DNA of 64,000 bases from an uncultured Helicobacter sp. (GCA_944325775.1 CALVBL010000001.1:86521-150520), one strand, 5' to 3'; numbered from the stretch's first letter, positions 55,769-63,767 are shown. The notes: generated from the letters alone by a model not told the origin. Numbers and translations: made by a program.

Positions 55769-58498
55769 TTACCTAAGCATTCGCATTAGTTCTATATTAT
55801 AATAATGCACACAAGCATAATCATAAGCGGTTCTGCCATAGCTATTTTTATGATTTTTATCCGCACCCCTGCCTAAAAGCTTTTTGACTAGCTCCACTTC
55901 ATTAAGCTCGGTGGCAAACATCAATTGGCTTATATTGTATAAATTTTCTTGCGGGATATTCACATCACAATATGGAAGCAATATATCAAAGATTCTGTAA
56001 TACGATTCTACATTACTCTTAAAAAATTCATCTTGTTCTTTCATTACCATTGATTCACAAAAGCTCCATACATCATTTTGCATTACATTTTGAAATCCCA
56101 TTAAAAGTTCGTCATCAAAGGCTGTATTAAAAGGCATTGTTTTTGCCATATTTTTAATGTCTGCATTACTAAAAGGCTTTTTCCTAAATGGTGTGATTTT
56201 ACGATGATTGCCTTTAGCACAGGCAATAAGCTGGATACACCAATAGAGTGCAGTCATATCGCCCATAGTGCAATGCTTGAGATTAGGGTCTGCCCCGTTT
56301 TCAAGAAGTAGCTTCACAATGGTATCCAATCCATAATACATACTTAAAGACAAGGCAGTTTCTTTTTTCTTCACAAGCCTTGCATTGATAGCTTCTTTTG
56401 ACATTTTGGGGATAAGTGTTTGTGCTATTTCGATGTGTTGTTGCGAAGGTTTATGAAATGCCATATCTGGGATAGTATATATCAAGGCGGTGGCATTATC
56501 ATTTTTCTTTTTCATATTTACATCAGCTCCAGCTTCTATGAGTTTTTTAACAGATTCTATATCACCATAATCACAGCAGTGCATAAGCTGGGTAATGGGA
56601 TTTGGATATTCTTTAAGCCATTTATTAGGATTAGCAAAATCGATTTTTATAGAATCAAAATCATTCATCAAAGCAATAGAAAAATTTGGACTAATGTTTA
56701 TGGCTTTTGATTTTTTCTTAGCATTGCTTTTTATAGTGCTTTTTGAAAAAAGATGCATAAAATACAAATCAAACTTTTTCTTTTCATCTGTGAGAAAGTA
56801 TTGTTTTAAAGATTCTATGTCCTCATCTATAAGCCCAGCAAAGTATGCCTCTTTATAGAATTTTGTAAAATCACTTTTAGCATTGTGTAAATCCACCTGT
56901 TCCTTGCGTGTGCTTTGAGCAGCAATCATTAAGCCCTCTTTTATGCAATAACGATAATTTCTACCCAATACACCTTTACCAGATTCTAAACTCTTGAGAT
57001 AGTATTTTAAGGCATTGTCAAAATCACGCATTTGAGCATAGAATCGTGCCTTTGGAAAAGCTATATAGGGATTATCCTCTGTCTTTGATATAGAATCTAG
57101 CTCTTTAAATATCGCCTCCAATCTCTCTTTATCTCCCAACTCTTTCTCTCTTCTTGGCTGTGTAAGAAAATAGGCTTCTTGCATAAGTCTTATATCTTCT
57201 TTGGGTTCTATGTTAAATAAAGATTCTAGCTTTTGTTGTGAGAGATTTTTAATCTTAGTAGAGTTGGGATTATAAAAGCTTTGTGTGTTAGCTTCCATAT
57301 ATTTTTCTAATTCTACGCTACATTCTTTAGGGCTAAAAGCATTTACAGGCAAGAAAACTTCTATATGTTGAAAAAAATTCTCTTCTGTTAGCATAAGTAA
57401 TGGATTAATAATCTTAGTGTAGTGTGCAAACATCTCTTTTAGAATCTTGCCTTTTTGTGGAGTAAAGCTCTCTTTATCTGCGTGAAATTCTAAAAATACA
57501 TTAAACAAACTTGCATCGATATACCAATCAAGATAGCGACATAGGCTTTGATAGGCTTCTTTGGATACTTTAGATTGATAGTGCTGTGTGAGAAAATTAT
57601 CAAAACTTCTTACATCTTGTGTGTGCATAGCAAACATATCTACGTGTAGAATTATTGTGTTTATCAGCCTAAAATGTTTAATGGCAAGATTTGTCAGATC
57701 TTCTCCAAAATATTTTATGGCTTCATCATACATATACTGCAAGGCTCTTGCGATACACAACAGATTGTAGAGTTTGTCTTTAGAAAAGCTTTTGCAATAG
57801 CGACTTATCTCTGCGATGTTTTGCAAAGATTCTTTTGCTGGTAGCACCCTTTCTTTAGATTGAGGGTCGGCTAACCAATGTGCGATGTTTTTGCGTATTG
57901 TGTCATCGCCTTTTGCATATTCGCTGTTTTCTTTCAAAGCTCTCATTATAAGAGCCTTGATGATTTCAAGTGGTTTTATAGTTTTTATGGTTTGGGTATC
58001 TTTTGAGTGGATTATGTGAAGTATTTTTGTCAAATCCATATCGTTTTGGATAAGTAGCAATGCTTTTTGTATAGCAGTATATGTAGTATCTGGCAAGATT
58101 CTATCAATGAGAAGTGGTTGTTCTTGATAACGCACTGTAAGAATATGTGTAGCTTGAGCAATAAATGGGATAAAAAAGAATAGAAGTGTGATGTAGTCAA
58201 GCTGCTTTTGTGTGGCAAATATTGTTTCATTGTAGTCTTGATACTGATGATAATATGTTTTAAACTCATCAAACAGAGATTTTATAAATACACCTTCGTG
58301 CTTTTTGTCTTTATAAAAATCATATAAAATATTTTCTATGAGTGTTTCATAAACTTCTTTATACTCTTTTGGTGTGATATTCTGCTCCCTTACGAAACGC
58401 TCATATCGTTTAGAATCTACCCCTTGCTTTTGTATATCAAAGGCAGCAATCCCCATATCCATTACAAAACCAATGCTCCTGTGTCTAGCAAACTGCAT
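55769..58498 (-). CDS. Large ankyrin-repeat protein
   Basis: A 909-residue protein without a signal peptide. The first 620 residues are mostly helical, with an RARFY-type segment and tetratricopeptide-like stretches (FAQMRDFDNALKYYLKSLESG reads as one such unit). The C-terminal 290 residues hold ankyrin repeats: MHCCDYGDIESVKKLIEAGADVNMKKKNDNA, LSMYYGLDTIVKLLLENGADPNLK, and FATELNEVELVKKLLGRGADKNHKNSYGRTAYDYA. AAGGAG lies before the ATG, and a T14 tract (A14 in the gene sense) sits about 35 bp further upstream. Function unknown; large ankyrin proteins often act in host or phage interactions (inference). Confidence 0.75.
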   Translation of the reverse strand: MQFARHRSIGFVMDMGIAAFDIQKQGVDSKRYERFVREQNITPKEYKEVYETLIENILYDFYKDKKHEGVFIKSLFDEFKTYYHQYQDYNETIFATQKQLDYITLLFFFIPFIAQATHILTVRYQEQPLLIDRILPDTTYTAIQKALLLIQNDMDLTKILHIIHSKDTQTIKTIKPLEIIKALIMRALKENSEYAKGDDTIRKNIAHWLADPQSKERVLPAKESLQNIAEISRYCKSFSKDKLYNLLCIARALQYMYDEAIKYFGEDLTNLAIKHFRLINTIILHVDMFAMHTQDVRSFDNFLTQHYQSKVSKEAYQSLCRYLDWYIDASLFNVFLEFHADKESFTPQKGKILKEMFAHYTKIINPLLMLTEENFFQHIEVFLPVNAFSPKECSVELEKYMEANTQSFYNPNSTKIKNLSQQKLESLFNIEPKEDIRLMQEAYFLTQPRREKELGDKERLEAIFKELDSISKTEDNPYIAFPKARFYAQMRDFDNALKYYLKSLESGKGVLGRNYRYCIKEGLMIAAQSTRKEQVDLHNAKSDFTKFYKEAYFAGLIDEDIESLKQYFLTDEKKKFDLYFMHLFSKSTIKSNAKKKSKAINISPNFSIALMNDFDSIKIDFANPNKWLKEYPNPITQLMHCCDYGDIESVKKLIEAGADVNMKKKNDNATALIYTIPDMAFHKPSQQHIEIAQTLIPKMSKEAINARLVKKKETALSLSMYYGLDTIVKLLLENGADPNLKHCTMGDMTALYWCIQLIACAKGNHRKITPFRKKPFSNADIKNMAKTMPFNTAFDDELLMGFQNVMQNDVWSFCESMVMKEQDEFFKSNVESYYRIFDILLPYCDVNIPQENLYNISQLMFATELNEVELVKKLLGRGADKNHKNSYGRTAYDYACVHYYNIELMRMLR

Positions 58499-58532
58499 AT
58501 ATGCTCCTTAAAAAAATGTTATATAGAAATCG

Positions 58533-58546
58533 TTTTTTTTTTTTTT
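58533..58546 (-). repeat. T14 homopolymer tract in the ankyrin gene promoter
   Basis: Fourteen T residues on the plus strand (A14 in the gene direction), nine bases from a TATATAAC -10-like box of the ankyrin gene. Tracts in this position make Helicobacter promoters phase-variable. Confidence 0.75.
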
Positions 58547-58701
58547 GATATTTAGTAAAAAATATGATTTTTGCATTTTCTTGTCTATACCAATTCCTAG
58601 AAAGTTTTTTGCTATTACCCTATGATTTCCTTGTTACAAAAACATCATTGTGTTTAAGCAACACAGATTGTCTTTGTATAACTCTATGAAAGGAGGTTGC
58701 T

Positions 58702-58791
58702 ATGTCTGGAAAGAATACTAATCCAAACTACCCAAGCACCACAGGGAAACCCTCTGGTAAGGGTCGCGGTAATACACCAAAAGGTAAATAG
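58702..58791 (+). CDS. Tiny 29-residue Gly/Lys/Asn-rich protein
   Basis: An ATG six bases after AAAGGAGG opens a 30-codon frame: SGKNTNPNYPSTTGKPSGKG followed by RGNTPKGK. The product is very basic, disordered-looking, without cysteines. The strong Shine-Dalgarno, the full codon frame and the terminator behind it (58846-58862) argue it is expressed. It is followed by a second tiny gene of similar character and then by the viperin gene. I do not recognise a family with certainty. Confidence 0.6.
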   Translation: MSGKNTNPNYPSTTGKPSGKGRGNTPKGK

Positions 58792-58845
58792 CTATAGTTA
58801 GCACAACAGTGTGCTTATCACATAGGGCAGAGACAGAAAGCTATC

Positions 58846-58862
58846 AACGCATTTGCGTTTTT
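58846..58862 (+). terminator. Hairpin with T-tail after the 29-residue ORF
   Basis: AACGC/GCGTT with a 4-base ATTT loop followed by T-run. An additional GCAC/GTGC hairpin lies at 58801-58814. Confidence 0.6.
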
Positions 58863-58904
58863 AAGATTCTGTAATGCCAACAATCAAATATATAGGAGAA
58901 TACA

Positions 58905-59051
58905 ATGTCAGATAAAAAAATAACACCACAAAACAATGCAGCAAATATGCAAAATGCCAATAAAGGCACAAGTGGGACAAATAAGCAATATGCCCAAAAT
59001 CAAGGCAATAGGGGCAAGCAGCTAAACCCCAATCAACAAAACAAAAAATAA
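58905..59051 (+). CDS. Tiny 48-residue Asn/Gln/Lys-rich protein
   Basis: An ATG five bases after ATAGGAGA opens a 49-codon frame whose product contains NNAANMQNANKGTSGTNKQY and GNRGKQLNPNQQNKK. It is highly hydrophilic and low complexity, with no cysteine or membrane segment. It shares composition and a G-N-rich style with the 29-residue ORF upstream. A strong terminator follows 40 bases after the stop. Function unknown; the position before viperin is noted without assuming a link. Confidence 0.6.
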   Translation: MSDKKITPQNNAANMQNANKGTSGTNKQYAQNQGNRGKQLNPNQQNKK

Positions 59052-59091
59052 TGAAAGAAATGTGTTCAGGGTTTATGAGATGAGATTCTAA

Positions 59092-59130
59092 ACACATCTT
59101 AAGAAGTGTTCGTTGATGTGTCTTTTTTTT
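59092..59130 (+). terminator. Rho-independent terminator after the 48-residue ORF
   Basis: ACACATC and GATGTGT form a perfect 7-bp stem with a 16-base loop, followed by C and eight T residues. It separates the tiny ORFs from the viperin gene at the transcript level. Confidence 0.85.
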
Positions 59131-59235
59131 GTGCTTTATATTGCAAGTACAATTTGTGTCGCCATTTGTCGTCTAATCGTTGTATTAAGATTCCAATGCG
59201 TTAATCATAACACTTCATATCACAAGGATAAAGCT

Positions 59236-60087
59236 ATGCAAAATCTCAAACTCAACTGGCACTTTACTAATCACTGCAATATGCATTGTGCATTTTGCTA
59301 TGCGGCTAAAGATTCCACACATAGCGATCTTTTCGCTATCGCTAAAAAATTAAAGGATTTTAAGGCTATAAATCTTGTAGGAGGTGAACCTACATTACAC
59401 AAAGATTATAATGCCCTTGTGGAATACTTATCGTCATTTCACACTCTAAGCGTTGTTAGCAATGGTTCAATATTCTTAAAAGATAACAAGACATTTATGA
59501 CAACTCTACGACATTGTGAGACAATCGGCATTAGTATAGATTCTATCAATCCAGCGATAAATATCAAGATTGGTCGCCGTGTTGGCAATAAGGCTTTACA
59601 AGAAGAGGCGTATTTGTGGCTCTGTGAGATGATAAAAAAGAATGGCAAAAGGCTCAAGATAAATACAGTAGTAAATACCCTCAATAAAGATGATGATATG
59701 AATGATTTTATACAAAAGGCACAGCCAGATGTGTGGAAAATTTTTCAAGTCCTGCCTATTGATAAGCTTAATACCAAAGATATGTGTATTACAGATTCTT
59801 GTTTTAGGGATTTTATACATAGGCATAAAGCTCACTTTAATATAATGCAAATAGAAGACAACATTTGTATGACAAACTCTTATATTATGCTTGATTCTTT
59901 GGGGAGATTTTTTAACAATGTTGGCGGGAGATATGTCTATTCATCGAGTATTTTAGATATTTGTGTAAAGGATGCCTTTGATTCTATGGGTTATAACTTG
60001 GATGCATATAAAAATCGCTATATGCGTCCAGACATTACAATATACAAGCCACATATATCAAATCAATGTTTAGAGTATCAACTCTAA
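59236..60087 (+). CDS. Prokaryotic viperin (antiviral radical SAM enzyme)
   Basis: Radical SAM enzyme of 283 residues. Known viperins convert CTP, UTP or GTP into 3'-deoxy-3',4'-didehydro nucleotides that terminate viral RNA chains. The cluster CNMHCAFC (C14, C18, C21) follows the viperin hallmark NWHFTNH. Then come LVGGEPTLH, VVSNGS, ISIDSINP with KIGRR, the KINTVVNTLN strand, WKIFQVLPID, RHKAHF, and SYIMLDSLGRFFNN with YVYSSSILDICV. Every segment aligns with animal viperin and its prokaryotic relatives; no other radical SAM family combines these. The ATG follows AAGGA eight bases upstream; a longer frame adds an implausible hydrophobic leader. Substrate choice (CTP, UTP or GTP) cannot be read. 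Antiphage role is from the family, not this gene. Confidence 0.88.
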   Translation: MQNLKLNWHFTNHCNMHCAFCYAAKDSTHSDLFAIAKKLKDFKAINLVGGEPTLHKDYNALVEYLSSFHTLSVVSNGSIFLKDNKTFMTTLRHCETIGISIDSINPAINIKIGRRVGNKALQEEAYLWLCEMIKKNGKRLKINTVVNTLNKDDDMNDFIQKAQPDVWKIFQVLPIDKLNTKDMCITDSCFRDFIHRHKAHFNIMQIEDNICMTNSYIMLDSLGRFFNNVGGRYVYSSSILDICVKDAFDSMGYNLDAYKNRYMRPDITIYKPHISNQCLEYQL

Positions 60088-60140
60088 AAAGTCAAGAATA
60101 ATGCAATGTGTTTATCACTTAAGCACATTGCTACAAAAGT

Positions 60141-60326
60141 ATGTCTTTATTTACATCTTTATTGTGTGTGCTGCTCTTTGGTGCGTATGTGGTTTATGAC
60201 ACATAACATCATTCGCGGGTTATATAGCAGCCCTGTGAATGCGGCTATCCGCTGTTTGGATTTTACAATATCTTTTATCTAAGCTTTTTAGTATCGCTTA
60301 TAGCAGGGATTAAGACTACATTTTAA
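60141..60326 (+). pseudogene. Bax-inhibitor-1/YccA family C-terminal remnant
   Basis: The frame starts with SLFTSLLCVLLFGAYVVYDT, hits TAA, then continues NIIRGLYSSPVNAAIRCLDF. After a frame change it reads GFYNIFYLSFLVSLIAGIK before stopping. Together these give the FGAYxxYDT...SSPVxAAxxLYLDFxNIFLxLL order of Bax-inhibitor-1 C-termini. One nonsense codon and one frameshift are therefore present and the N-terminal part is missing. Low transcription is expected. Confidence 0.55.
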
Positions 60327-60408
60327 GCCTCTTGCTCTAAGGCAAGGACTTTTGTTTGCTTATCTCTATTTCTCAAAGCACTTTTTGCATTCAAATTTTA
60401 TATCTTAC

Positions 60409-60861
60409 CTAAGCCTTATAAAAACGTTGTAATAATCCCAAAACTCTCTCAAGCCGCTCTTTACGATCCTCTGCCCATCTATCACGCTCTACCTCGTCTG
60501 ATACAGAGGATTCATACTCTGTATGGGGGCTTTGGGATTGTTGGCTTTGCTCTGTGCGGTAGGTGCAGATAGTGCCATCTAGGTGCTTATAGCACTCGTG
60601 GCTTTGCGTCATTTCTGCGATATGCTCCTGTAAGCACTCTTGCACAGAGCTAATATCCTCTGCCCTCACTTCCACGCCCTTTTGCAAAAGAGATTCTAAG
60701 CTAGAAATCTTCTCATCAGTAATAGGTGGCGTGATGAGTATCTCATCCGTGCTTTCATCTTTTGTGATGATACGAATGGGGTAAATGCTTTCTAGCAATT
60801 CCTCAAATCTCGATTGCTTGGAAGCAAAAAGGCTTTTTAAGAATGATAACGGCACAAACAT
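60409..60861 (-). CDS. Hypothetical protein
   Basis: A 150-residue soluble, acidic protein with no signal peptide. The middle has QKGVEVRAEDISSVQECLQEHIAEM and HECYKHLDG, and the C-terminus is charged and probably coiled (ERDRWAEDRKERLERVLGLLQ). No family recognised. It stands alone between the Bax-inhibitor remnant and a divergent small secreted protein. Coding-like codon use and full length are the only support. Confidence 0.5.
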   Translation of the reverse strand: MFVPLSFLKSLFASKQSRFEELLESIYPIRIITKDESTDEILITPPITDEKISSLESLLQKGVEVRAEDISSVQECLQEHIAEMTQSHECYKHLDGTICTYRTEQSQQSQSPHTEYESSVSDEVERDRWAEDRKERLERVLGLLQRFYKA

Positions 60862-61011
60862 CGCACAAGCTCCGTTTTAACTATAATCTTGCGTATCATT
60901 ATAGCAGAGATTGCCATATTCCCCGTGCAACACAGAATCTAAGCCACCCAAAGCCATATAGTATCTCATAATCTGCTATAATACCCATTTAGTTTTTATT
61001 AAGGAGATGTG

Positions 61012-61461
61012 ATGCGTTATGTGCTATGTGTGCTACTAGGGCTGCTGCCCTTACTTGGCAAGGCGGAGGAAGCTGGGGTGCATTCGGCTATTGGCGATTG
61101 TATTATGTTCAACAAATACGACAGATGCAAAGAGGTGCTGCCAAAGGTAGAGAAAGACATCATCAGTCTAGAGGAATGCCACATCGAGAAAAAACAGAGG
61201 GAAACATTGTATATAGGCTGTATGCAGACGGGCTTCCTGCTCTCTGGGGCAGATCGCTATGAAGAGGCAATCCCATATCTGAAAAAGGGCATAGAGATAG
61301 AGGAGGATGCGTATGCACCAAGATATGTGATGCACAGGCTTGGACTCTCATACTTAAAGCTTAATGATATGCAAAACGCTAGATTCTATTTGGATAAAGC
61401 CTGTAAAGATGGTTATCCTTTTTCGTGTATAGAAATAAAGAAAATGCAAGAGAGCAAATAG
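61012..61461 (+). CDS. Small secreted TPR/Sel1-like protein
   Basis: A 149-residue protein with a signal peptide (about 1-18, CVLLGLLPLLGKAEE) and TPR-like helices: YEEAIPYLKKGIEIEEDAYA and RLGLSYLKLNDMQNARFYLDKACKDGYPFSC. The cysteine pair at the end resembles Helicobacter cysteine-rich Sel1 proteins in miniature. AAGGAG and a TATAAT box (60977-60982) precede it. It ends just before the converging HxlR gene. Confidence 0.65.
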   Translation: MRYVLCVLLGLLPLLGKAEEAGVHSAIGDCIMFNKYDRCKEVLPKVEKDIISLEECHIEKKQRETLYIGCMQTGFLLSGADRYEEAIPYLKKGIEIEEDAYAPRYVMHRLGLSYLKLNDMQNARFYLDKACKDGYPFSCIEIKKMQESK

Positions 61462-61467
61462 CAATTT

Positions 61468-61884
61468 TTAGTTCAATGTAAGCTTCTTATCTTTATGCGG
61501 GTCTTCTACTCCGCAAAGTTCATAATAATGCTGCGACCAAGCACAAAGAGATTCTATCACAGGTTTTAAAGCCTCTCCTAAAGGAGTGAGATTGTATTCC
61601 GTCTTTGGTGGCACGACAGGATAGAGTGTGCGTTTGATGATACCATCAGATTCTAGCTCTTTTAGCTGTTGAGAGAGCATTTTTGGCGTGGCTTTTGGCA
61701 GGGCTTTAGCGATTTGGTTGTATCGCAATGCCCCTTGCATTAAATGATGTAAAATCATTATCTTGTATTTTCCGCCAATCATCGCAATCCCTGCTTCTAT
61801 CGTGCAATGATAAGATTCTAACTTTTGTCTTTTTTCTGCTGTGATGTCTAAGTGAATTTTTGAATTTTTTTTGCTTTTTGCCAT
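61468..61884 (-). CDS. HxlR-family transcriptional regulator
   Basis: Winged-helix regulator of 138 residues. The domain shows HCTIEAGIAMIGGKYKIMILHHL, with the cysteine that in relatives senses electrophiles or oxidants. RYNQIAKALPKATPKMLSQQ (recognition helix) and DGIIKRTLYPVVPPKTEYNLT (wing) follow. The ATG is set by GGAG upstream; a TTG four codons earlier is less likely. It is divergent from the mdaB remnant/arginase transcript, a common layout for HxlR repressors and their quinone-reductase targets. The palindrome at 61915 is the probable operator, repeated before ridA. Confidence 0.88.
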   Translation of the reverse strand: MAKSKKNSKIHLDITAEKRQKLESYHCTIEAGIAMIGGKYKIMILHHLMQGALRYNQIAKALPKATPKMLSQQLKELESDGIIKRTLYPVVPPKTEYNLTPLGEALKPVIESLCAWSQHYYELCGVEDPHKDKKLTLN

Positions 61885-61914
61885 AATATGCTCCAAAAAT
61901 TAAACTATGTAAAA

Positions 61915-61928
61915 GTATAGTATATTAC
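61915..61928. promoter_or_regulatory. HxlR-type operator candidate
   Basis: GTATAGTATATTAC, identical to the site at 55088-55101. A second half-similar palindromic stretch, ATATTATATTAC, follows. It lies between the divergent HxlR gene and the mdaB-remnant promoter. Confidence 0.6.
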
Positions 61929-61961
61929 ATAAATGATATTATATTACAAAAAAGTGCATTC

Positions 61962-61990
61962 TTGACAATAAAATAGGCTAAAAGTATAAC
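61962..61990 (+). promoter_or_regulatory. Sigma-70 promoter of the mdaB remnant/arginase transcript
   Basis: TTGACA, 17-bp spacer, TATAAC, about 25 bp before the mdaB-like ATG. Confidence 0.75.
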
Positions 61991-62014
61991 TAGGAAATTA
62001 TTTAAAGGAAAGAA

Positions 62015-62110
62015 ATGAAAACTGTATTATTACTTAATGGTGGCAAGGCGTTTGGTGAATCTGGCGGCAAACTCAATGAGGCACTACATAATGTGGCAAA
62101 AGAAACTTTT
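62015..62110 (+). pseudogene. mdaB-like NADPH quinone reductase, first 32 codons only
   Basis: KTVLLLNGGKAFGESGGKLN and LHNVAKETF reproduce the N-terminus of MdaB (compare the MdaB pattern LLLNG-K-FG---G-LN--LH-VAKE), including the FMN-binding loop. After ETF it runs in frame into an unrelated hydrophobic stretch (VIFMLFVCFNFMYAK) and then into the arginase-family protein. The remaining roughly 160 residues of MdaB are missing, so a deletion fused the two. The promoter and the HxlR operator are retained. Confidence 0.7.
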
Positions 62111-62164
62111 GTAATTTTTATGTTGTTTGTATGTTTTAACTTTATGTATGCAAAGGAGAATACA

Positions 62165-63032
62165 ATGAATACTCTAAGACTTATCTATCCACAATGGCAA
62201 GGCGGTGATGTTGGCAAGATGATACCAGAGTTAAACGAAAAAGATTCTAGCACGGGTTATTATTTGGGTGCGGAGCTTTTAGAGTTTTTAGCCCCTAAAG
62301 ATTCAAAGACTAAAGTAGCCAAAGTGCCTATCTCGCTTGAATATCCAAAATCTGCTGTGAGAGAATCTAAAAATGGCATTTTAAACTATGATGAGATTGT
62401 TGCGCAAAGCAAGGCGGCACTAGAGATTTTAAACACCCATAAGCCTGATAAGATTCTAACGCTTGGGGGGCGAATGCTCTGTCTCCATCGTGCCTTTTAG
62501 CTATCTAGCGAACAAATATAAAGACGATGTGGCTATCGTGTGGATAGATGCACACAAGGATTTGAATTTGCAAGGAGATAAATATCAGGGCTACCACGCT
62601 ATGGCATTAGCGGCTACCTTTGGGCTAATCGACACAGATGGCATTGCTAAGATTTTACCCGATCATTTTAGCCCTAAAGATTCTATCATCGTGGGATTGC
62701 GAGACTTTGAAGGTAAGAAAGAGCGGCTAGAGGAAATAGGCGTGAAAGTCTTAAGCCCAGAGGAATCTAGAGATTCTACAAAGCTCTTAGAGTGGCTTAA
62801 AAGCAGGGGTAAATCTAAGGTGGTGGTGCATTTTGACTTAGATGTGCTAGATCCTAGTGAGCTTATAATGGCGGTTGGCGTGGTAGAAAATGGGCTAAAG
62901 ATAGCCGAGGTAGTAAATCTCATCAATGCCATAAACACAAACTACGATTTAGTAGGACTTAGCATAGCCGAGCATATGCCAAGGGTGGCGATAAAGCTAA
63001 GAAATATGATGAGAGAACTGCCGTTGTTTTAG
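62165..63032 (+). pseudogene. Arginase/agmatinase (ureohydrolase) family, frameshifted
   Basis: Manganese ureohydrolase family member split by a frameshift. The first frame from ATG 62165 (RBS AAAGGAG) reads RLIYPQWQGGDVGKMIPEL to ILTLGG. The second contains VAIVWIDAHKDLN (metal-binding DAH), VVHFDLDVLDP (DxD) and GLSIAEHMPR, which carry the Mn ligands. At GGGGGG (62465-62470), five G residues would give LTLGGECSVS as in the family, so one extra G breaks the frame. Upstream the frame is fused to the mdaB remnant. Arginine or agmatine hydrolysis would be its role if intact. Possible phase variation. Confidence 0.8.
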
Positions 63033-63167
63033 GTAAATATTTCAATGCTTTAAAAGAGGAATTTAGGGTAAAAGTTAGGAAAATTAATACAATTAAGAAG
63101 TTATGAGCAATAATTGTAGTCAATGCACCAACTATACTCACTATCACAAAAACTTAGGATTAATTCC

Positions 63168-63719
63168 CTAGCACAAATCCTGTGTGCGTAGCTCCTCTAG
63201 CAAATCACTTAACTTCACACTTGCAAGATACTCTTCTAGCACCCTTTGTGCTTGTATAAAATGAGAATCTAAAAGGCTATGGATATTTTTGCCTAGCGGG
63301 CAAAGCTCGTTAGGATTGGTATGGAATCTAAAAAGCGTGTAGCCTGTTTTTTCTTTTGTATAAGCACTCTCTTTGTATGTGCTTGCTTTAGATTCTTTTT
63401 TGAGTGTTAGAAAATCTTTACTTTTAGGCGTAGATTCTACCGCATAAAAAATATCTAAAAGGCTTATTTGCGTGGCACTTTTCGCAAGCCTTGCACCATT
63501 GCTACCACGAAAAATAGAGATAAGTCCAGCATTTTTTAAAAGCGCTAGGATATTTCGCACGATAACGCTATTAATCCCCACAGATTCAGCCAGAGCCTCG
63601 CCCGTCATCTTTTTACAATGTCTTTTATCGCTATCTTTGTTGAATTCAGAATCTTCATTAAAAAACTCTACGCACAAACAAATATGAATGGCTATGCTAA
63701 ACCTTGAGGGAATTTGCAT
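63168..63719 (-). CDS. Rrf2-family transcriptional regulator
   Basis: Winged-helix regulator of 183 residues: FSIAIHICLCVEFF at the N-terminus, GEALAESVGINSVIVRNILALLKNAGLI (helix-turn-helix), then SNGARLAK and a C-terminal dimerisation helix (HFIQAQRVLEEYLASVKLSDLLEEL). Typical Rrf2 iron-sulfur proteins have three clustered cysteines; here only single cysteines are seen in the C-terminal half (NELCPLG), so a cluster is doubtful. A 20-residue acidic insertion (EDSEFNKDSDKRHC) splits the N-terminal region. AT-rich promoter TATATTATAG lies just upstream. Confidence 0.8.
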   Translation of the reverse strand: MQIPSRFSIAIHICLCVEFFNEDSEFNKDSDKRHCKKMTGEALAESVGINSVIVRNILALLKNAGLISIFRGSNGARLAKSATQISLLDIFYAVESTPKSKDFLTLKKESKASTYKESAYTKEKTGYTLFRFHTNPNELCPLGKNIHSLLDSHFIQAQRVLEEYLASVKLSDLLEELRTQDLC

Positions 63720-63767
63720 TGGTTTTCCTTTGCTATAAAATATTTTATATTATAGCAAATTCTTTAG

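Noticed and set aside
59113..59235. Upstream extension of the viperin protein by 41 codons
   Set aside because: It would begin inside the terminator region and add a hydrophobic leader not seen in the family; AAGGA placement supports the start at 59236.
58702..60087. A RiPP cluster (tiny precursors plus radical SAM enzyme)
   Set aside because: The radical SAM protein matches viperin rather than a SPASM or peptide-modifying enzyme, the peptides lack cysteines or a leader/core layout, and a terminator separates them. The weaker locus idea is kept as a finding.
60103..60131. Viperin terminator formed by GCAATGTG and CACATTGC
   Set aside because: The 8-bp stem is real, but the loop is 13 bases and no T-run follows, so function as a terminator is not supported.
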